A model generated the notes under the pieces. It saw only the letters and a list, made by a program, of their open reading frames with translations. It was not told the origin of the DNA and made no database searches. 64,000 nt of DNA from JABDCD01 sp964469525. GTDB lineage: Bacteria; Pseudomonadota; Alphaproteobacteria; Rickettsiales; SXRF01. Where the stretch lies: NCBI GenBank assembly GCA_964469525.1, contig CAYXYU010000001.1, forward strand, positions 301,184 through 365,183, given 5' to 3'. Below are positions 56,483-64,000 of this stretch, piece by piece. Positions within the stretch are counted from its first letter, which is position 1; the number at the start of each line of letters is the position of its first letter. A program made the position numbers and the translations under genes.

Positions 56483-56645
56483 TTTACCCTGCTTACCCCA
56501 AGATTGACGTTTTGCTCTTATCCTTGACCCGCCTTTGTTTTACTGCTTACTGTTAGGTTAATATAGATACCAAAATTTACCCTGATTCCCTTCCGCCTGC
56601 TTACCCAGTGCTTACCCAGGTAGCGGAAAGGCTTTCGGGTAAGCA
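56483..56645. promoter_or_regulatory. Cluster of TGCTTACCC repeats ahead of the integrase
   Basis: Copies of (C)TGCTTACCC at 56490-56498, 56598-56606 and 56609-56617, an inverted GGGTAAGCA at 56637-56645, and related TTTACCCTG at 56483 and 56576. Spacing between the attachment site and int fits arm-type integrase binding sites; role inferred. Confidence 0.5.
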
Positions 56646-56661
56646 GATAAGGAGTGAAACC

Positions 56662-58002
56662 ATGCCGAAACTGACCAAACGCTTTGTTGATACACTAAGC
56701 CCCGATCTGGCCGACAAGGGCGACATTATAGTATGGGATGATTCCGTCAAGGGGCTTGGCATCCGCATCAAAAAGAGCGGCGTCATGTCCTGGCTGATTC
56801 AGTACCGCAATGCCGAGGGGCGCAGCCGCCGCCTCACGCTGGACAAGGTAGGCATCCTCACCCCTGACGATGCCCGTAAAATGGCATTGGACAAGCTGCG
56901 CGCGGTAGCCGGCGGTGCCGATCCGGTCGCCGACCGTAACAAACTGCGCCAGGGAACTACGGTAGAGGAACTGTGCGATGTTTACCTGAAAAGATGCAAG
57001 GCCAGGCTATGGAAGCCCGGCACTGAACGGAAGCGGGGCATGATGAAGCCCAGCACCCTCAAAATGGATGAGAGCCGCATCCGCTGCCATATCGTCCCGC
57101 TGCTGGGCAACCGTAAGGTCGCCTCCCTCACCCCAGGCGACATTGAGCAGTTTCAAATCGACATCGCATCCGGCAAAACGGCAAAGAAACGGGAAAAGAA
57201 AGGCGGAAAGTCGGGACTGCAAACTGGCGGTTATGGGGTTGCCGGCCGGACTGTGGGGCAGTTGCATACCATTCTCGAAATTGCCCGGCAGAATACCATC
57301 ATCGTCACCAATCCGGCGGGAGACGTTAAGAAATTCGAGGCGAAAAAGCGCGAACGCTTCCTGAATGAGGCGGAATACAAGGCGCTGGGCGCTGCCATGC
57401 GCGCGGGACTGGCCGACAAATCCGAAAGCGCGGTTGCCATTGCCGCCCTCCGCGCATTGATACTCACCGGCTGCCGTAAAAACGAAATCCTGCGCCTGAC
57501 ATGGAAAGAGTTTGATGAGGCTGAAAGCTGCCTGCGCCTCGTCGATTCCAAAACCGGCCCGCAGGTGCGCGTCATTGGCGCCGCCGCCGTGCGGCATATC
57601 GCAGCCCAGCCCAGGCTGGATGAACGCGATGAACGCGCCGCCTGGGTGTTTCCGGGCATCAGCGGCAATAGCGGTCATTTTGTCGGCGCGCCTCGCGTCC
57701 TGGAACGGCTTTGCGCGAAGGCGAAACCGGCGATTGAGAACGTATCGCTGCATACACTTCGCCATTCTTTCGCCAGTATGGGCGGGCTGCTGGGTTTCAG
57801 CGAGATAATTGTCGGCGCGGCGTTAGGTCAATCCAGCGGCACGGTGACAGGTCGCTATATGCATTTCGCCGACCGCACATTGGTTTCGGTCGTTGACCAG
57901 ATTGCTGGCCACATCGACGCGCTGCTGGAAGGCAAGAAAACCGGCCAAGCAGCGGAAAAGGTCGTTACGCTGCCGCAGAAACGCCGTGGAGGTAAGAAAT
58001 GA
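56662..58002 (+). CDS. Tyrosine integrase, P4-type
   Basis: 446 residues from the ATG at 56662, which has AAGGAG upstream (a GTG at 56608 is in frame). N-terminal arm-binding DUF4102 domain (KRFVDTLSPDLADKGDIIVW; GLGIRIKKSGVMSWLIQYRN), SAM-like core-binding domain, and catalytic domain with Arg in LILTGCRKNEILRLTW, His-x-x-Arg in HTLRHSFASMGGLL and Tyr in SGTVTGRYMHFAD. Catalyses insertion at the adjacent tRNA-Gly. Stop overlaps the next start. Confidence 0.95.
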   Translation: MPKLTKRFVDTLSPDLADKGDIIVWDDSVKGLGIRIKKSGVMSWLIQYRNAEGRSRRLTLDKVGILTPDDARKMALDKLRAVAGGADPVADRNKLRQGTTVEELCDVYLKRCKARLWKPGTERKRGMMKPSTLKMDESRIRCHIVPLLGNRKVASLTPGDIEQFQIDIASGKTAKKREKKGGKSGLQTGGYGVAGRTVGQLHTILEIARQNTIIVTNPAGDVKKFEAKKRERFLNEAEYKALGAAMRAGLADKSESAVAIAALRALILTGCRKNEILRLTWKEFDEAESCLRLVDSKTGPQVRVIGAAAVRHIAAQPRLDERDERAAWVFPGISGNSGHFVGAPRVLERLCAKAKPAIENVSLHTLRHSFASMGGLLGFSEIIVGAALGQSSGTVTGRYMHFADRTLVSVVDQIAGHIDALLEGKKTGQAAEKVVTLPQKRRGGKK

Positions 58003-58553
58003 CGCCGGAAGAAGAAAAGCTGCATACGCAGACCTTTGAGCAATGGCTGGCGGATAACCCCCAGCTTCACGCCGAGATTAAGGCGATGAAGAAAAGCGAC
58101 CTGGTGCGCCTGCATCTTTACGGCGCGTTTCAATTCCTGAAACTGAAAAGCATACATGCCAGCACGGTAAAAACAGCATTGAAATCTCTTGGGCATGAAT
58201 CGCGCGCGCGCCAAGAGATAGAGGCTACATTACAGCAAACGGAAGATGTATCGCTTAACATAACCGGCGGCCTTGACTATGGCCGTAAACTAGGAAACGC
58301 GAAGAAGATAAAAACCGCCGAGGATAAAGCGGATTATCTCAAAGAAGCGGTAAAGGGCTTGCTCAAAACAGGCGAGGCAGATGGATGGAGCAAAAAATTG
58401 ATCGTGAACTGGCTTTATAAAAATGGGCTGAATTGCGGCTATACACGCTCGACGATGGACAGCAAAATTTCGCCGATTATTGCCGCTGCAAAAAGCGAGA
58501 TTGAGAATAACCAGGCCAGTGATTCGCAAAAAATAGGAATCACCAGCCAGTAA
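57999..58553 (+). CDS. Uncharacterised island protein
   Basis: 184 residues, starting inside the integrase stop (ATGA). Helical, charged; segments WLADNPQLHAEIKAMKKSDL and FQFLKLKSIHASTVKTALKS recall helix-turn-helix spacing, and GWSKKLIVNWLYKNGLNCGY resembles a second winged-helix part, but I do not recognise a family. Possibly a DNA-binding partner of the integrase. Confidence 0.65.
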   Translation: MTPEEEKLHTQTFEQWLADNPQLHAEIKAMKKSDLVRLHLYGAFQFLKLKSIHASTVKTALKSLGHESRARQEIEATLQQTEDVSLNITGGLDYGRKLGNAKKIKTAEDKADYLKEAVKGLLKTGEADGWSKKLIVNWLYKNGLNCGYTRSTMDSKISPIIAAAKSEIENNQASDSQKIGITSQ

Positions 58554-58636
58554 TTCACAAGATTTTTTTCGTTTTTTACTGCGCGCCCATCCGTTTTCCC
58601 TCACGTTTACCTCCAGTCACTATATGGAGGTTGACC

Positions 58637-59044
58637 ATGAGCGAATCACAAAACCAAATTCCGCTGACACGCGAGGAGGCGGCAGAATACATCAAAAAGA
58701 ACGGCGGCAGCGGCGCATCCATCACGCCCAAAACCCTGGGCAAATATGCCAGCGTGGGCGGCGGCCCGAAGTATCATAAATATGGCCGGCGCGTGGTATA
58801 TTTCCCCTCTGACCTGGATGAGTGGATGCGCGCCAGGATGACGCCAAAACTGGCGAATACCAGCCAGGATCAAAGCATCACAAAGCGAGTACGGGAAGCC
58901 GCAAAGAAAGTCGGCGCGCGCAAGCGCGATGCTGGTGAAAAAACCGCCGCAAAAAATGATGATGCCGGCGAAAATCCTGATTCAGAAAATCACGCCGCGC
59001 CGCCAGTGAAATCGCAGCCTTTGGAAGCTGCTGCCGGCGTATAG
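58637..59044 (+). CDS. AlpA/excisionase-like DNA-binding protein
   Basis: 135 residues from the ATG at 58637, with GGAGG six bases upstream. N-terminal HTH of the AlpA/helix-turn-helix-17 type: IPLTREEAAEYIKKNGGSGA, ITPKTLGKYASVGGGPKYHK, YGRRVVYFPSDLDEWMRARM. The C-terminal half is a charged, disordered tail, longer than usual AlpA proteins. Such proteins activate excision of islands. A terminator follows. Confidence 0.82.
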   Translation: MSESQNQIPLTREEAAEYIKKNGGSGASITPKTLGKYASVGGGPKYHKYGRRVVYFPSDLDEWMRARMTPKLANTSQDQSITKRVREAAKKVGARKRDAGEKTAAKNDDAGENPDSENHAAPPVKSQPLEAAAGV

Positions 59045-59058
59045 CGCGCAAAAGAAAA

Positions 59059-59081
59059 CCCCGCCGTTTCGAGCGGCGGGG
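59059..59081 (+). terminator. Terminator hairpin after the AlpA-like gene
   Basis: CCCCGCCG-TTTCGAG-CGGCGGGG, stable stem but with only GTG after it, so termination may be weak. Confidence 0.65.
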
Positions 59082-59523
59082 TGTGGATCGGTTTTTGGGG
59101 AAATTCCCGATCAGCATTGACCGAAATTGCAAGGCAAAATTGCCAGAAATTGCGCCGCGCGTCAATGCCAGATATTTCCCCCACGGTTGCGGCTTCCCGA
59201 CGATTAAAAGCCGAAACAAAAACGCGGGCTACGCTGTGCCCATTGCGACCCGCGACCTGCAAGCCCGGCAAAACCGGGAAAGGCATACAACGCGCGGTGT
59301 GCCAACGGGATGACCACCCGCCTGAAACCGCGTGTGCCGCAGCCTAAAAAAAGCGGCGGGGGCGTTTGCGTTGGATACGCAAGCGGCGGCATCAGCCGCG
59401 AAGGGGTGCGAGTACGCGGGCCAGGTTTGGCCTTTGCTTAGTCAGCAACCTGTGGGGATGCGCTGGGCATCTTGCAGGGCGGAAAGGGCGCAGCCATGCC
59501 CGGATTTTGAACGGAGGGGGTTG
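59082..59523. other. 440-base region with broken or overlapping coding frames
   Basis: Two frames read like protein in series: one ending at 59347 (PATCKPGKTGKGIQRAVCQR, DDHPPETACAAA) and another from 59332 onward (AAKGCEYAGQVWPLLSQQPV, GMRWASCRAERAQPCPDF). They overlap by 16 bases in different frames, as if one gene had been frameshifted. Cys/Arg-rich content recalls small phage regulatory peptides, but I cannot assign a family. No convincing start with ribosome site. Confidence 0.4.
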
Positions 59524-59958
59524 ATGGAAGAAAAGATTTACCTGTTACGCCGCGGCTGGTGGACGCATCCTGTCTTTTGCACCCCGTTGAGCCGTTACCG
59601 CCATAGTCGCCGGGAAGCCTGGCTGTTCCTGATTGAGCAGGCGATCCGGCGCAACGGCACCATTCCCACCAGCATCCGCGATCTCGCCCGCGAATGGCGA
59701 TGGAACGATAACCGCGTCCGGTATTTTCTCAAAAAACTGGAAGGCTATGGCATGGTGAAAGTCAGCAAAACGCGCTATCGCCATCTTGTCATTGAGATTG
59801 TCGATTTCGCGCAGTATTTGCCGCCGACCGACGCACCGCCGGCGCAAGCCGTCACCGCCCCTGCACCGACCCAGGCCCAGGCGCAGGATCCTATCGCACC
59901 GGCACCGCTGCCGACCGCGCAGCCTGACCTGTTCGCGCCGCATGGGGGTGCATCATGA
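59524..59958 (+). CDS. Helix-turn-helix protein of the island
   Basis: 144 residues from the ATG at 59524 (GGAGGGGG upstream). Residues 1-95 form a winged-helix region: SRREAWLFLIEQAIRRNGTI, PTSIRDLAREWRWNDNRVRY (turn and recognition helix), FLKKLEGYGMVKVSKTRYRH (wing). The tail is Pro/Ala-rich (PPAQAVTAPAPTQAQAQDPI). Similar folds start phage and plasmid replication proteins. Overlaps the next gene (ATGA). Confidence 0.75.
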   Translation: MEEKIYLLRRGWWTHPVFCTPLSRYRHSRREAWLFLIEQAIRRNGTIPTSIRDLAREWRWNDNRVRYFLKKLEGYGMVKVSKTRYRHLVIEIVDFAQYLPPTDAPPAQAVTAPAPTQAQAQDPIAPAPLPTAQPDLFAPHGGAS

Positions 59959-60386
59959 CGCCCGACCGCCAGGCCATCGCTTTCATCCTGGAGAAATTGC
60001 GCCGTGCGGAAGAATATGAATTCCTTGCCGCTGAATTGCGCCGCAGCGCGCGTGCTGACCTCATTCGCCTCGCCGGTGATGCTGCTGTGCCTGATCCGGC
60101 TATGGAGAAAATATCGCCAGTTGCCGAAGCAGAGAATCTTTCGGGCGTTGACCGGCTGCGCCTCAAATTGCACGACATGGGTGTTAGATGCGGCAATGGC
60201 ATGAATGGCTTTGACGAAATCAGCGAGGAAGTTGTGGCGAAGCTGGTGGATCAAAAATTGAACACGCGCCAGCGGCAAGTAACCGAAAAACGCAATCGCA
60301 TCAAATATCGGAATGTGAGTGGAAAACGCTATACGAAAATACAAGCCGTTGCCGATTTTCTTGAATCTTGTCAGGAGACTATTTGA
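59955..60386 (+). CDS. Uncharacterised island protein
   Basis: 143 residues, start coupled to the upstream stop. N-terminal helix FILEKLRRAEEYEFLAAELR; C-terminal Arg/Lys-rich RQRQVTEKRNRIKYRNVSGK suggests nucleic-acid contact. No family recognised. About 90 bases follow before the capsid gene. Confidence 0.65.
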   Translation: MTPDRQAIAFILEKLRRAEEYEFLAAELRRSARADLIRLAGDAAVPDPAMEKISPVAEAENLSGVDRLRLKLHDMGVRCGNGMNGFDEISEEVVAKLVDQKLNTRQRQVTEKRNRIKYRNVSGKRYTKIQAVADFLESCQETI

Positions 60387-60476
60387 GAAACGCGGAAAAT
60401 AAGGAAACCCCGTCATTCCTTGCGCGCCTGAAAACCATAAAATCAGGACAGTTTCAACCTCAAACAAGGAAATTTT

Positions 60477-61493
60477 ATGCTTACGGATGCCGCTCAATTC
60501 TTCAATCTCGCCACCGCCATCGCCGCTAAAAAAGGCGATATGGAAGCCGTTGAACGCCGGCTGAAAAACGCGCCGAAATACTTGCAGGCGCCGCTGGCGC
60601 AGGCTTTCGTGGCAAAGTCTGCTGTCAACATGATTGATAGCGAAGCCCTGGCAGCCAAGCGGCGCATGACCACCGCATTTTTTGAAAGTCTCCGCACCGA
60701 AAGCGTTTTTGCCCGACTGGTCGCCGACCGCGCGCTCAAGCGTATCCCGCTCAGAACGCGCATCGCCGCCTCAACCTATGCCGGCGTGGGCAGAACAATC
60801 GCTGAAACCATGCCCAAGCCCGTCATGAAATTCACGCTCGGTGATGGGCAGCTTGAGCCGAAAAAGGCGATTGCCATTATCGTTGTCAGCGAGGAACTGG
60901 TGGCAATGGATGAAAGCGCGCAGGCGATCAATTTCGTGACGAACGAAACCAAAGCTGCCGCCGCTTCCGCCGTGGACGCGGATTTTGTCGCCGGCATCGT
61001 GGACAGCAACACCACCGTCATCCCGTCATCCGGCTCCAGCGCGCCCGACATTGTGAGCGACCTGGCGCAACTGACCGCCGCCATCAATATCGCCGGCGGG
61101 CAGATTTATTTCATCGCCGGCACGGATGCGGTGAAAGCCCTGGCGACCGCGCAGACCGTCACCGGCGAGCTCGCCTTTCCGAGCGTGGGGCTGCAAGGCG
61201 GTGATTTGCTCAATTCTCCGCTGCTGGTCTGTGACCAGTTGCCGCCTGATTCCCTGTTGCTTATCAACGCCGGCGGCATCACCGGCGACCTGGAGGATGC
61301 CGATTTGCGCTCAAGCAATGAGGCAGCCCTTGAGTTTGACACCGATCCCGCCACCGGCGCGCGGGAGCAGGTTTCGCTGTGGCAAACCGATTCCGTCGCG
61401 TTGCTCTGCGAGATTTTCTTTGCCTATGAAAAGGTGCAGCCCGATACGGTCGCCATGCTGACCGGCCTGACGCCTGCGCTGCCGCAAAGCTAA
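60477..61493 (+). CDS. HK97-type phage major capsid protein
   Basis: 338 residues. No separate protease or scaffold gene precedes it. Residues 1-60 resemble a short scaffold-like delta region; from about 90 the HK97 fold shows ASTYAGVGRTIAETMPKPVM, KKAIAIIVVSEELVAMDESA, DADFVAGIVDSNTTVIPSSG, and the closing QVSLWQTDSVALLCEIFFAY strand. AAGGA lies ahead of the ATG. The capsid gene is the strongest evidence that the island packages DNA. Confidence 0.85.
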   Translation: MLTDAAQFFNLATAIAAKKGDMEAVERRLKNAPKYLQAPLAQAFVAKSAVNMIDSEALAAKRRMTTAFFESLRTESVFARLVADRALKRIPLRTRIAASTYAGVGRTIAETMPKPVMKFTLGDGQLEPKKAIAIIVVSEELVAMDESAQAINFVTNETKAAAASAVDADFVAGIVDSNTTVIPSSGSSAPDIVSDLAQLTAAINIAGGQIYFIAGTDAVKALATAQTVTGELAFPSVGLQGGDLLNSPLLVCDQLPPDSLLLINAGGITGDLEDADLRSSNEAALEFDTDPATGAREQVSLWQTDSVALLCEIFFAYEKVQPDTVAMLTGLTPALPQS

Positions 61494-61504
61494 AGGGGGA
61501 AACC

Positions 61505-61657
61505 ATGACGAAAGAACAAGCCGAAAAAATGGCAAAGGTAATGGCCGCTGAAATCGCCAACGTGATGCGCGAAAAATTCAAGGAAATCCGCGCTGACATT
61601 CAGCGCCGCGATGACTTAATCAATGCGCGTTTGGCCGATCTGGAGCGCAAACCATGA
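61505..61657 (+). CDS. Small coiled-coil protein after the capsid gene
   Basis: 50 residues, MTKEQAEKMAKVMAAEIANV then MREKFKEIRADIQRRDDLIN and ARLADLERKP: one long amphipathic helix. AAGGGGGAAACC precedes the ATG, and its stop overlaps the next start (ATGA). Probably structural or regulatory; unknown. Confidence 0.7.
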   Translation: MTKEQAEKMAKVMAAEIANVMREKFKEIRADIQRRDDLINARLADLERKP

Positions 61658-61941
61658 ACAGCGTTGCCGAGCATAAGCGCAATATCGAGAAACAGATGCG
61701 CGATATGTCCCAAAATGGTGGAGGGGCAGCATTGAAAACTATCTGGGCTGGGGTGCGCCGGCATAGCGATGGCACATTGCGCCCTTGTGTTGTCTGCCTG
61801 TCCGACCTGATGACACCCGACACTGGCGAGGATTTGCCGCCCATCATTTTTCAAAGCGATCATCCCATACCGGCATTTGCGATTAAGGATGCTGCATACA
61901 TTGAGGATTTGCAGCGTGAACTTAAGGGAGCGAAATTATGA
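61654..61941 (+). CDS. Uncharacterised island protein
   Basis: 95 residues, coupled at both ends by ATGA overlaps. Helical start (EHKRNIEKQMRDMSQNGGGA), then TLRPCVVCLSDLMTPDTGED with a CVVC pair and IIFQSDHPIPAFAIKDAAYI. The Cys pair and later His could hold a metal. Not recognised. Confidence 0.65.
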   Translation: MNSVAEHKRNIEKQMRDMSQNGGGAALKTIWAGVRRHSDGTLRPCVVCLSDLMTPDTGEDLPPIIFQSDHPIPAFAIKDAAYIEDLQRELKGAKL

Positions 61942-62198
61942 TCCTGAATCGACCCGGCACCATTTACCAAGCCGCCGTATCTATCCGCAGTCGCGCACCT
62001 TCCGGCACCAGAATTTCCAGCATCACCACCGCACCAGGTCAGCGCGGCGCCGTGATTGCACATTGCCGGTTTTCGGATGGCACGATAGTCACGGCTGATT
62101 TCGTCCCGCCAGGCAAACGCATTGCCGCATCGCCCGACCTCGCGGAAGCGCGTGAGCAATTTGTCGGCATTTTAGGATTTTTAGGCCGCTGCGAGTGA
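61938..62198 (+). CDS. Uncharacterised head-region protein
   Basis: 86 residues, coupled to the previous gene. Beta-rich: TIYQAAVSIRSRAPSGTRIS, HCRFSDGTIVTADFVPPGKR. By position after a capsid gene it could be a head completion or decoration protein, but no family is recognised. Confidence 0.6.
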   Translation: MILNRPGTIYQAAVSIRSRAPSGTRISSITTAPGQRGAVIAHCRFSDGTIVTADFVPPGKRIAASPDLAEAREQFVGILGFLGRCE

Positions 62199-62308
62199 CC
62201 TGGGAGGGGGGGGGTATGCGAAAAGTTTTTGCTTTTTTGCTTAGGAACGCCGCCCCCAGCTTTCTTTCAACGCTAATACCATTTTTTTATCCCCAAAAAG
62301 GAGCCTTC

Positions 62309-62443
62309 ATGCGGAAACACCGCTGCAATCCAACGGAAACCACGGCCACAGACGCGCAACTGGTCGCCGCCAGCATCGGCGCGCCGGCGCAGGCGAAACT
62401 CGCCGGAAAGGGGTGTTATTGCGATGCCTCAATCATACGATGA
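62309..62443 (+). CDS. Small island peptide
   Basis: 44 residues (MRKHRCNPTETTATDAQLVA...CYCDASIIR) with AAGGAG upstream of the ATG at 62309. An earlier ATG at 62216, behind a run of nine G, would add 31 hydrophobic residues. Overlaps the HNH gene by 20 bases. Unknown. Confidence 0.45.
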   Translation: MRKHRCNPTETTATDAQLVAASIGAPAQAKLAGKGCYCDASIIR

Positions 62444-62683
62444 CCGACCGGCGTGGATCGCACTCTACAAAACCGCTGCCTGGCTGCGCTTGCGCCGGTG
62501 GCAACTGCAACGGGAGCCGCTTTGCCGGTTCTGCAAAAGGGACGGGAAGCTGGTCGCCGCCGATACGGTCGATCATGTCATCCCGCACAAGGGCGACAAG
62601 ACGCTCTTTTTCGACAGGAAAAACCTGCAATCGCTCTGCAAATCCTGCCACAGCAGCGAAAAGCAGCGCGAGGAACTTAACAC
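62424..62683 (+). CDS. HNH endonuclease, cut by assembly gap
   Basis: First 86 residues visible. Zinc-knuckle and HNH motif: PLCRFCKRDGKLVAADTVDH, VIPHKGDKTLFFDRKNLQSL, CKSCHSSEKQREEL. HNH nucleases of this size lie next to phage terminase genes and are needed for packaging in cos-type phages. The 3' end, and perhaps a terminase, fall in the gap. Confidence 0.85.
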
Positions 62684-62783
62684 NNNNNNNNNNNNNNNNN
62701 NNNNNNNNNNNNNNNNNNNNNNNNNNNNNNNNNNNNNNNNNNNNNNNNNNNNNNNNNNNNNNNNNNNNNNNNNNNNNNNNNNN
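62684..62783. other. Assembly gap, 100 N
   Basis: Exactly 100 N, the conventional placeholder for a gap of unknown size. Genes reading through it are not reliable. Confidence 0.99.
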
Positions 62784-62835
62784 TCAGGATCCTGCAAGGC
62801 CATACCGATGGCTTTGCAGGCTTGCGGGAAGCGTC

Positions 62836-63198
62836 ATGCGCGGGAAAAACATCAACGTCATCATCGGCAGGAATATCCGCCTGCGTCGATCGCTGCTGGG
62901 CTTGAGCCAGGAACGGCTGGGCGCGCGCCTGGGCATCACCTTCCAGCAGGTGCAGAAATATGAGAAAGGCACCAACAGCGTTTCCCCGGAAAGGCTGGTG
63001 CAACTGGGTAAGATTTTCGGCTGCGGCGTGGGAGAATTGTTCCTTGATGCGTCACCGCCCGGCCATGCCGCCGGCGTTCCCATGCCCACCGGCAGGACAA
63101 TCCACCTGGTCAATAATTTCGAGCGCATCCGGTCGCCGGCGGTGCAGAAACAAATCTGCGACCTGGTGCGAAGCCTCGCCGACCGGGATGACGCATGA
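62836..63198 (+). CDS. XRE-family transcriptional regulator
   Basis: 120 residues from ATG at 62836. HTH at 5-65: IGRNIRLRRSLLGLSQERLG, ARLGITFQQVQKYEKGTNSV, SPERLVQLGKIFGCGVGELF. The C-terminal part has QKQICDLVRSLADRDDA. Likely repressor of the island or of its helper response. Its stop overlaps the next start. Confidence 0.88.
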   Translation: MRGKNINVIIGRNIRLRRSLLGLSQERLGARLGITFQQVQKYEKGTNSVSPERLVQLGKIFGCGVGELFLDASPPGHAAGVPMPTGRTIHLVNNFERIRSPAVQKQICDLVRSLADRDDA

Positions 63199-63443
63199 CG
63201 CGCCGCGGCTGGAAATATCGCAGCTATGCCGATGAGCAGCCCACGCCGGTCGCGGATTTTTTCTGCGGCTTCGTGGGCGGGACAATCACACTTTACAGCT
63301 TCCCCGGCTGGCTGCTGCCTTATTTCGGCTGGTTGAGCATGACCGCCACCATGCTACTATGCGCCGGTGCCGGACTGCTGCTGGGTATATGGATGGCGCG
63401 CGAAGCCGTGAAAGAAAGTAAACTGACCATACAACGTGATTAA
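63195..63443 (+). CDS. Small membrane protein of the island
   Basis: 82 residues, coupled to the XRE gene (ATGA). Two membrane helices: PVADFFCGFVGGTITLYSF and FGWLSMTATMLLCAGAGLLL. A short basic tail. A holin is possible by size and topology, but without a lysin nearby this is only a guess. Confidence 0.6.
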   Translation: MTRRGWKYRSYADEQPTPVADFFCGFVGGTITLYSFPGWLLPYFGWLSMTATMLLCAGAGLLLGIWMAREAVKESKLTIQRD

Positions 63444-63461
63444 TTCAACAAAGGAGTATTT

Positions 63462-63860
63462 ATGAGAAAAGCAACTGCCAAAACTGCCGCCAACAGCACC
63501 CCGCGCACGGAATATCTGCGCCAGATGCGTGATAGCCTTTTGCCTATTATCCGGGCAAAGGGCGTGATGATGTCGCCGAGTAATGTGCCGGGCATGAAAG
63601 CCCTGGCATTGGAAACGCCGCCCTGGATGTTTGTGCATAGGACGCCCTTCACCGCCATCCCGACACCGCAAGGAAGCTATAACACCGCTTTCGCCGGGCA
63701 GGTTGCGCCGAACCTGGGCTATTCCCTCGACGTTTGGCATCACGGCAAGAAGGTGGTCAATATCGAATGGGATGAGCCGGGTGATTTCGAGGTACTGGGC
63801 TTCAAGCGCGGGGAATGGGAAAGCGAACTTGCCGCCTTCATCGAGCAGCAAATCCGGTGA
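63462..63860 (+). CDS. Uncharacterised island protein
   Basis: 132 residues with AAAGGAG ahead of the ATG. Lys/Thr-rich start, then SLLPIIRAKGVMMSPSNVPG, TAFAGQVAPNLGYSLDVWHH, GKKVVNIEWDEPGDFEVLGF and a helical end. Looks like an alpha/beta fold. Not recognised. Confidence 0.65.
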   Translation: MRKATAKTAANSTPRTEYLRQMRDSLLPIIRAKGVMMSPSNVPGMKALALETPPWMFVHRTPFTAIPTPQGSYNTAFAGQVAPNLGYSLDVWHHGKKVVNIEWDEPGDFEVLGFKRGEWESELAAFIEQQIR

Positions 63861-63902
63861 CGGGTTGACATTTGTCACCAAAGCATTGCCCTGTATGAAT
63901 CG

Positions 63903-63938
63903 CCGGGAGGGAAGCAAAACCCCTCCCGGTTTTCTTTT
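63903..63938. terminator. Terminator hairpin
   Basis: CCGGGAGGG-AAGCAAAAC-CCCTCCCGG followed by TTTTCTTTT, at the end of the plus-strand genes and facing the minus-strand gene at 63944. Confidence 0.85.
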
Positions 63939-63943
63939 CCCCG

Positions 63944-64000
63944 TTATGCCGGCAGCACATCAATGAAAACGGTCGCCATATCGCAATTCAAAAGTTGCTG
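63944..64000 (-). CDS. End of a minus-strand gene, cut by the window
   Basis: The last 18 codons read QQLLNCDMATVFIDVLPA then TAA. Placement behind a terminator and convergent with the island genes make it plausible; nothing more can be said. Confidence 0.4.
   Translation of the reverse strand, partial: QQLLNCDMATVFIDVLPA

Larger units (their letters stand above)
56423..64000 (+). mobile_element. Integrated phage-satellite-like island, right end outside window
   Basis: Begins in the tRNA-Gly fragment with an integrase reading inward. Gene content: integrase, unknown, AlpA-like regulator, HTH protein, unknown, HK97-type capsid protein, several small coupled ORFs, HNH nuclease, XRE regulator, membrane protein. 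No portal, large terminase, tail or lysis gene is visible, although a gap at 62684 and the window edge limit this. Nearly all genes are on one strand with ATGA overlaps. Confidence 0.8.

Noticed and set aside
61505..62198. Portal or large terminase gene
   Set aside because: The three small frames are too short and show no ATPase or portal motifs.
62424..63198. Frames reading through the N gap and joining HNH to XRE sequence
   Set aside because: The gap length is arbitrary, so any frame across it is meaningless; both genes are annotated separately.

Overview
The window reads as a chromosome segment of an alphaproteobacterium of roughly 55-60% GC. The evidence is gene order: dusB(nifR3)-ntrB-ntrC-ntrY-ntrX, a fused ispDF running divergently from dusB, pcm-tolC-popZ, lepB-rnc-era, and rimP-nusA-infB-rbfA-truB-rpsO-pnp. 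I cannot name the genus from sequence alone. A complete ectoine/hydroxyectoine cluster points to a salt- or drought-exposed lifestyle.

Layout. 1-8.8 kb: 3' part of a type-2-like ileS, a tandem pair of glycine-zipper proteins, pcm, tolC, popZ, ilvD. 8.9-17 kb (mostly minus strand): hemerythrin-like protein and the nitrogen regulators ntrX, ntrY, ntrC, ntrB with dusB. 17-25.4 kb: ispDF, pgpA, pncC, glmU, rmuC, era, rnc, lepB, an unknown gene. 25.5-31 kb: tRNA-Ser(GCU) and an accessory stretch with a possible CheD/NTAN1-like deamidase, a PepSY protein, a broken YCII gene, an orphan of 469 residues and a repeat protein. 31-35 kb: ectA-ectB-ectC-ectD with a MarR-type regulator. 35-46 kb: enoyl-CoA hydratase-like, ElaA, Hsp20, recO, an unknown, parC, a degenerate HD-GYP sensor, a transglutaminase-like peptidase, a histone-H1-like peptide, a sulfotransferase and a glycosyltransferase. 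46-55 kb: the translation/RNA-decay operon rimP to pnp on the minus strand. 55-56.2 kb: two small envelope genes. 56.4-64 kb: one end of an integrated element sitting in the 3' half of a tRNA-Gly(GCC), with integrase, AlpA-like protein, HTH protein, HK97-type capsid, HNH nuclease and XRE regulator, broken by a 100-N assembly gap.

The feature I find most striking is a set of small palindromic repeats (families A-D here) scattered through the window. Several lie inside or across genes and are translated in frame: ileS (three times), recO, truB, the N-terminus of pgpA, and the dusB/ntrB junction. Two copies of one family bracket ectD. A separate class of long, low-complexity hairpins fills three junctions of the rimP-pnp operon. 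The best candidate for an undescribed system is the capsid-coding island at tRNA-Gly, which looks more like a phage satellite than a complete prophage in the part visible. All functional statements come from reading motifs and gene order; no database search was run.
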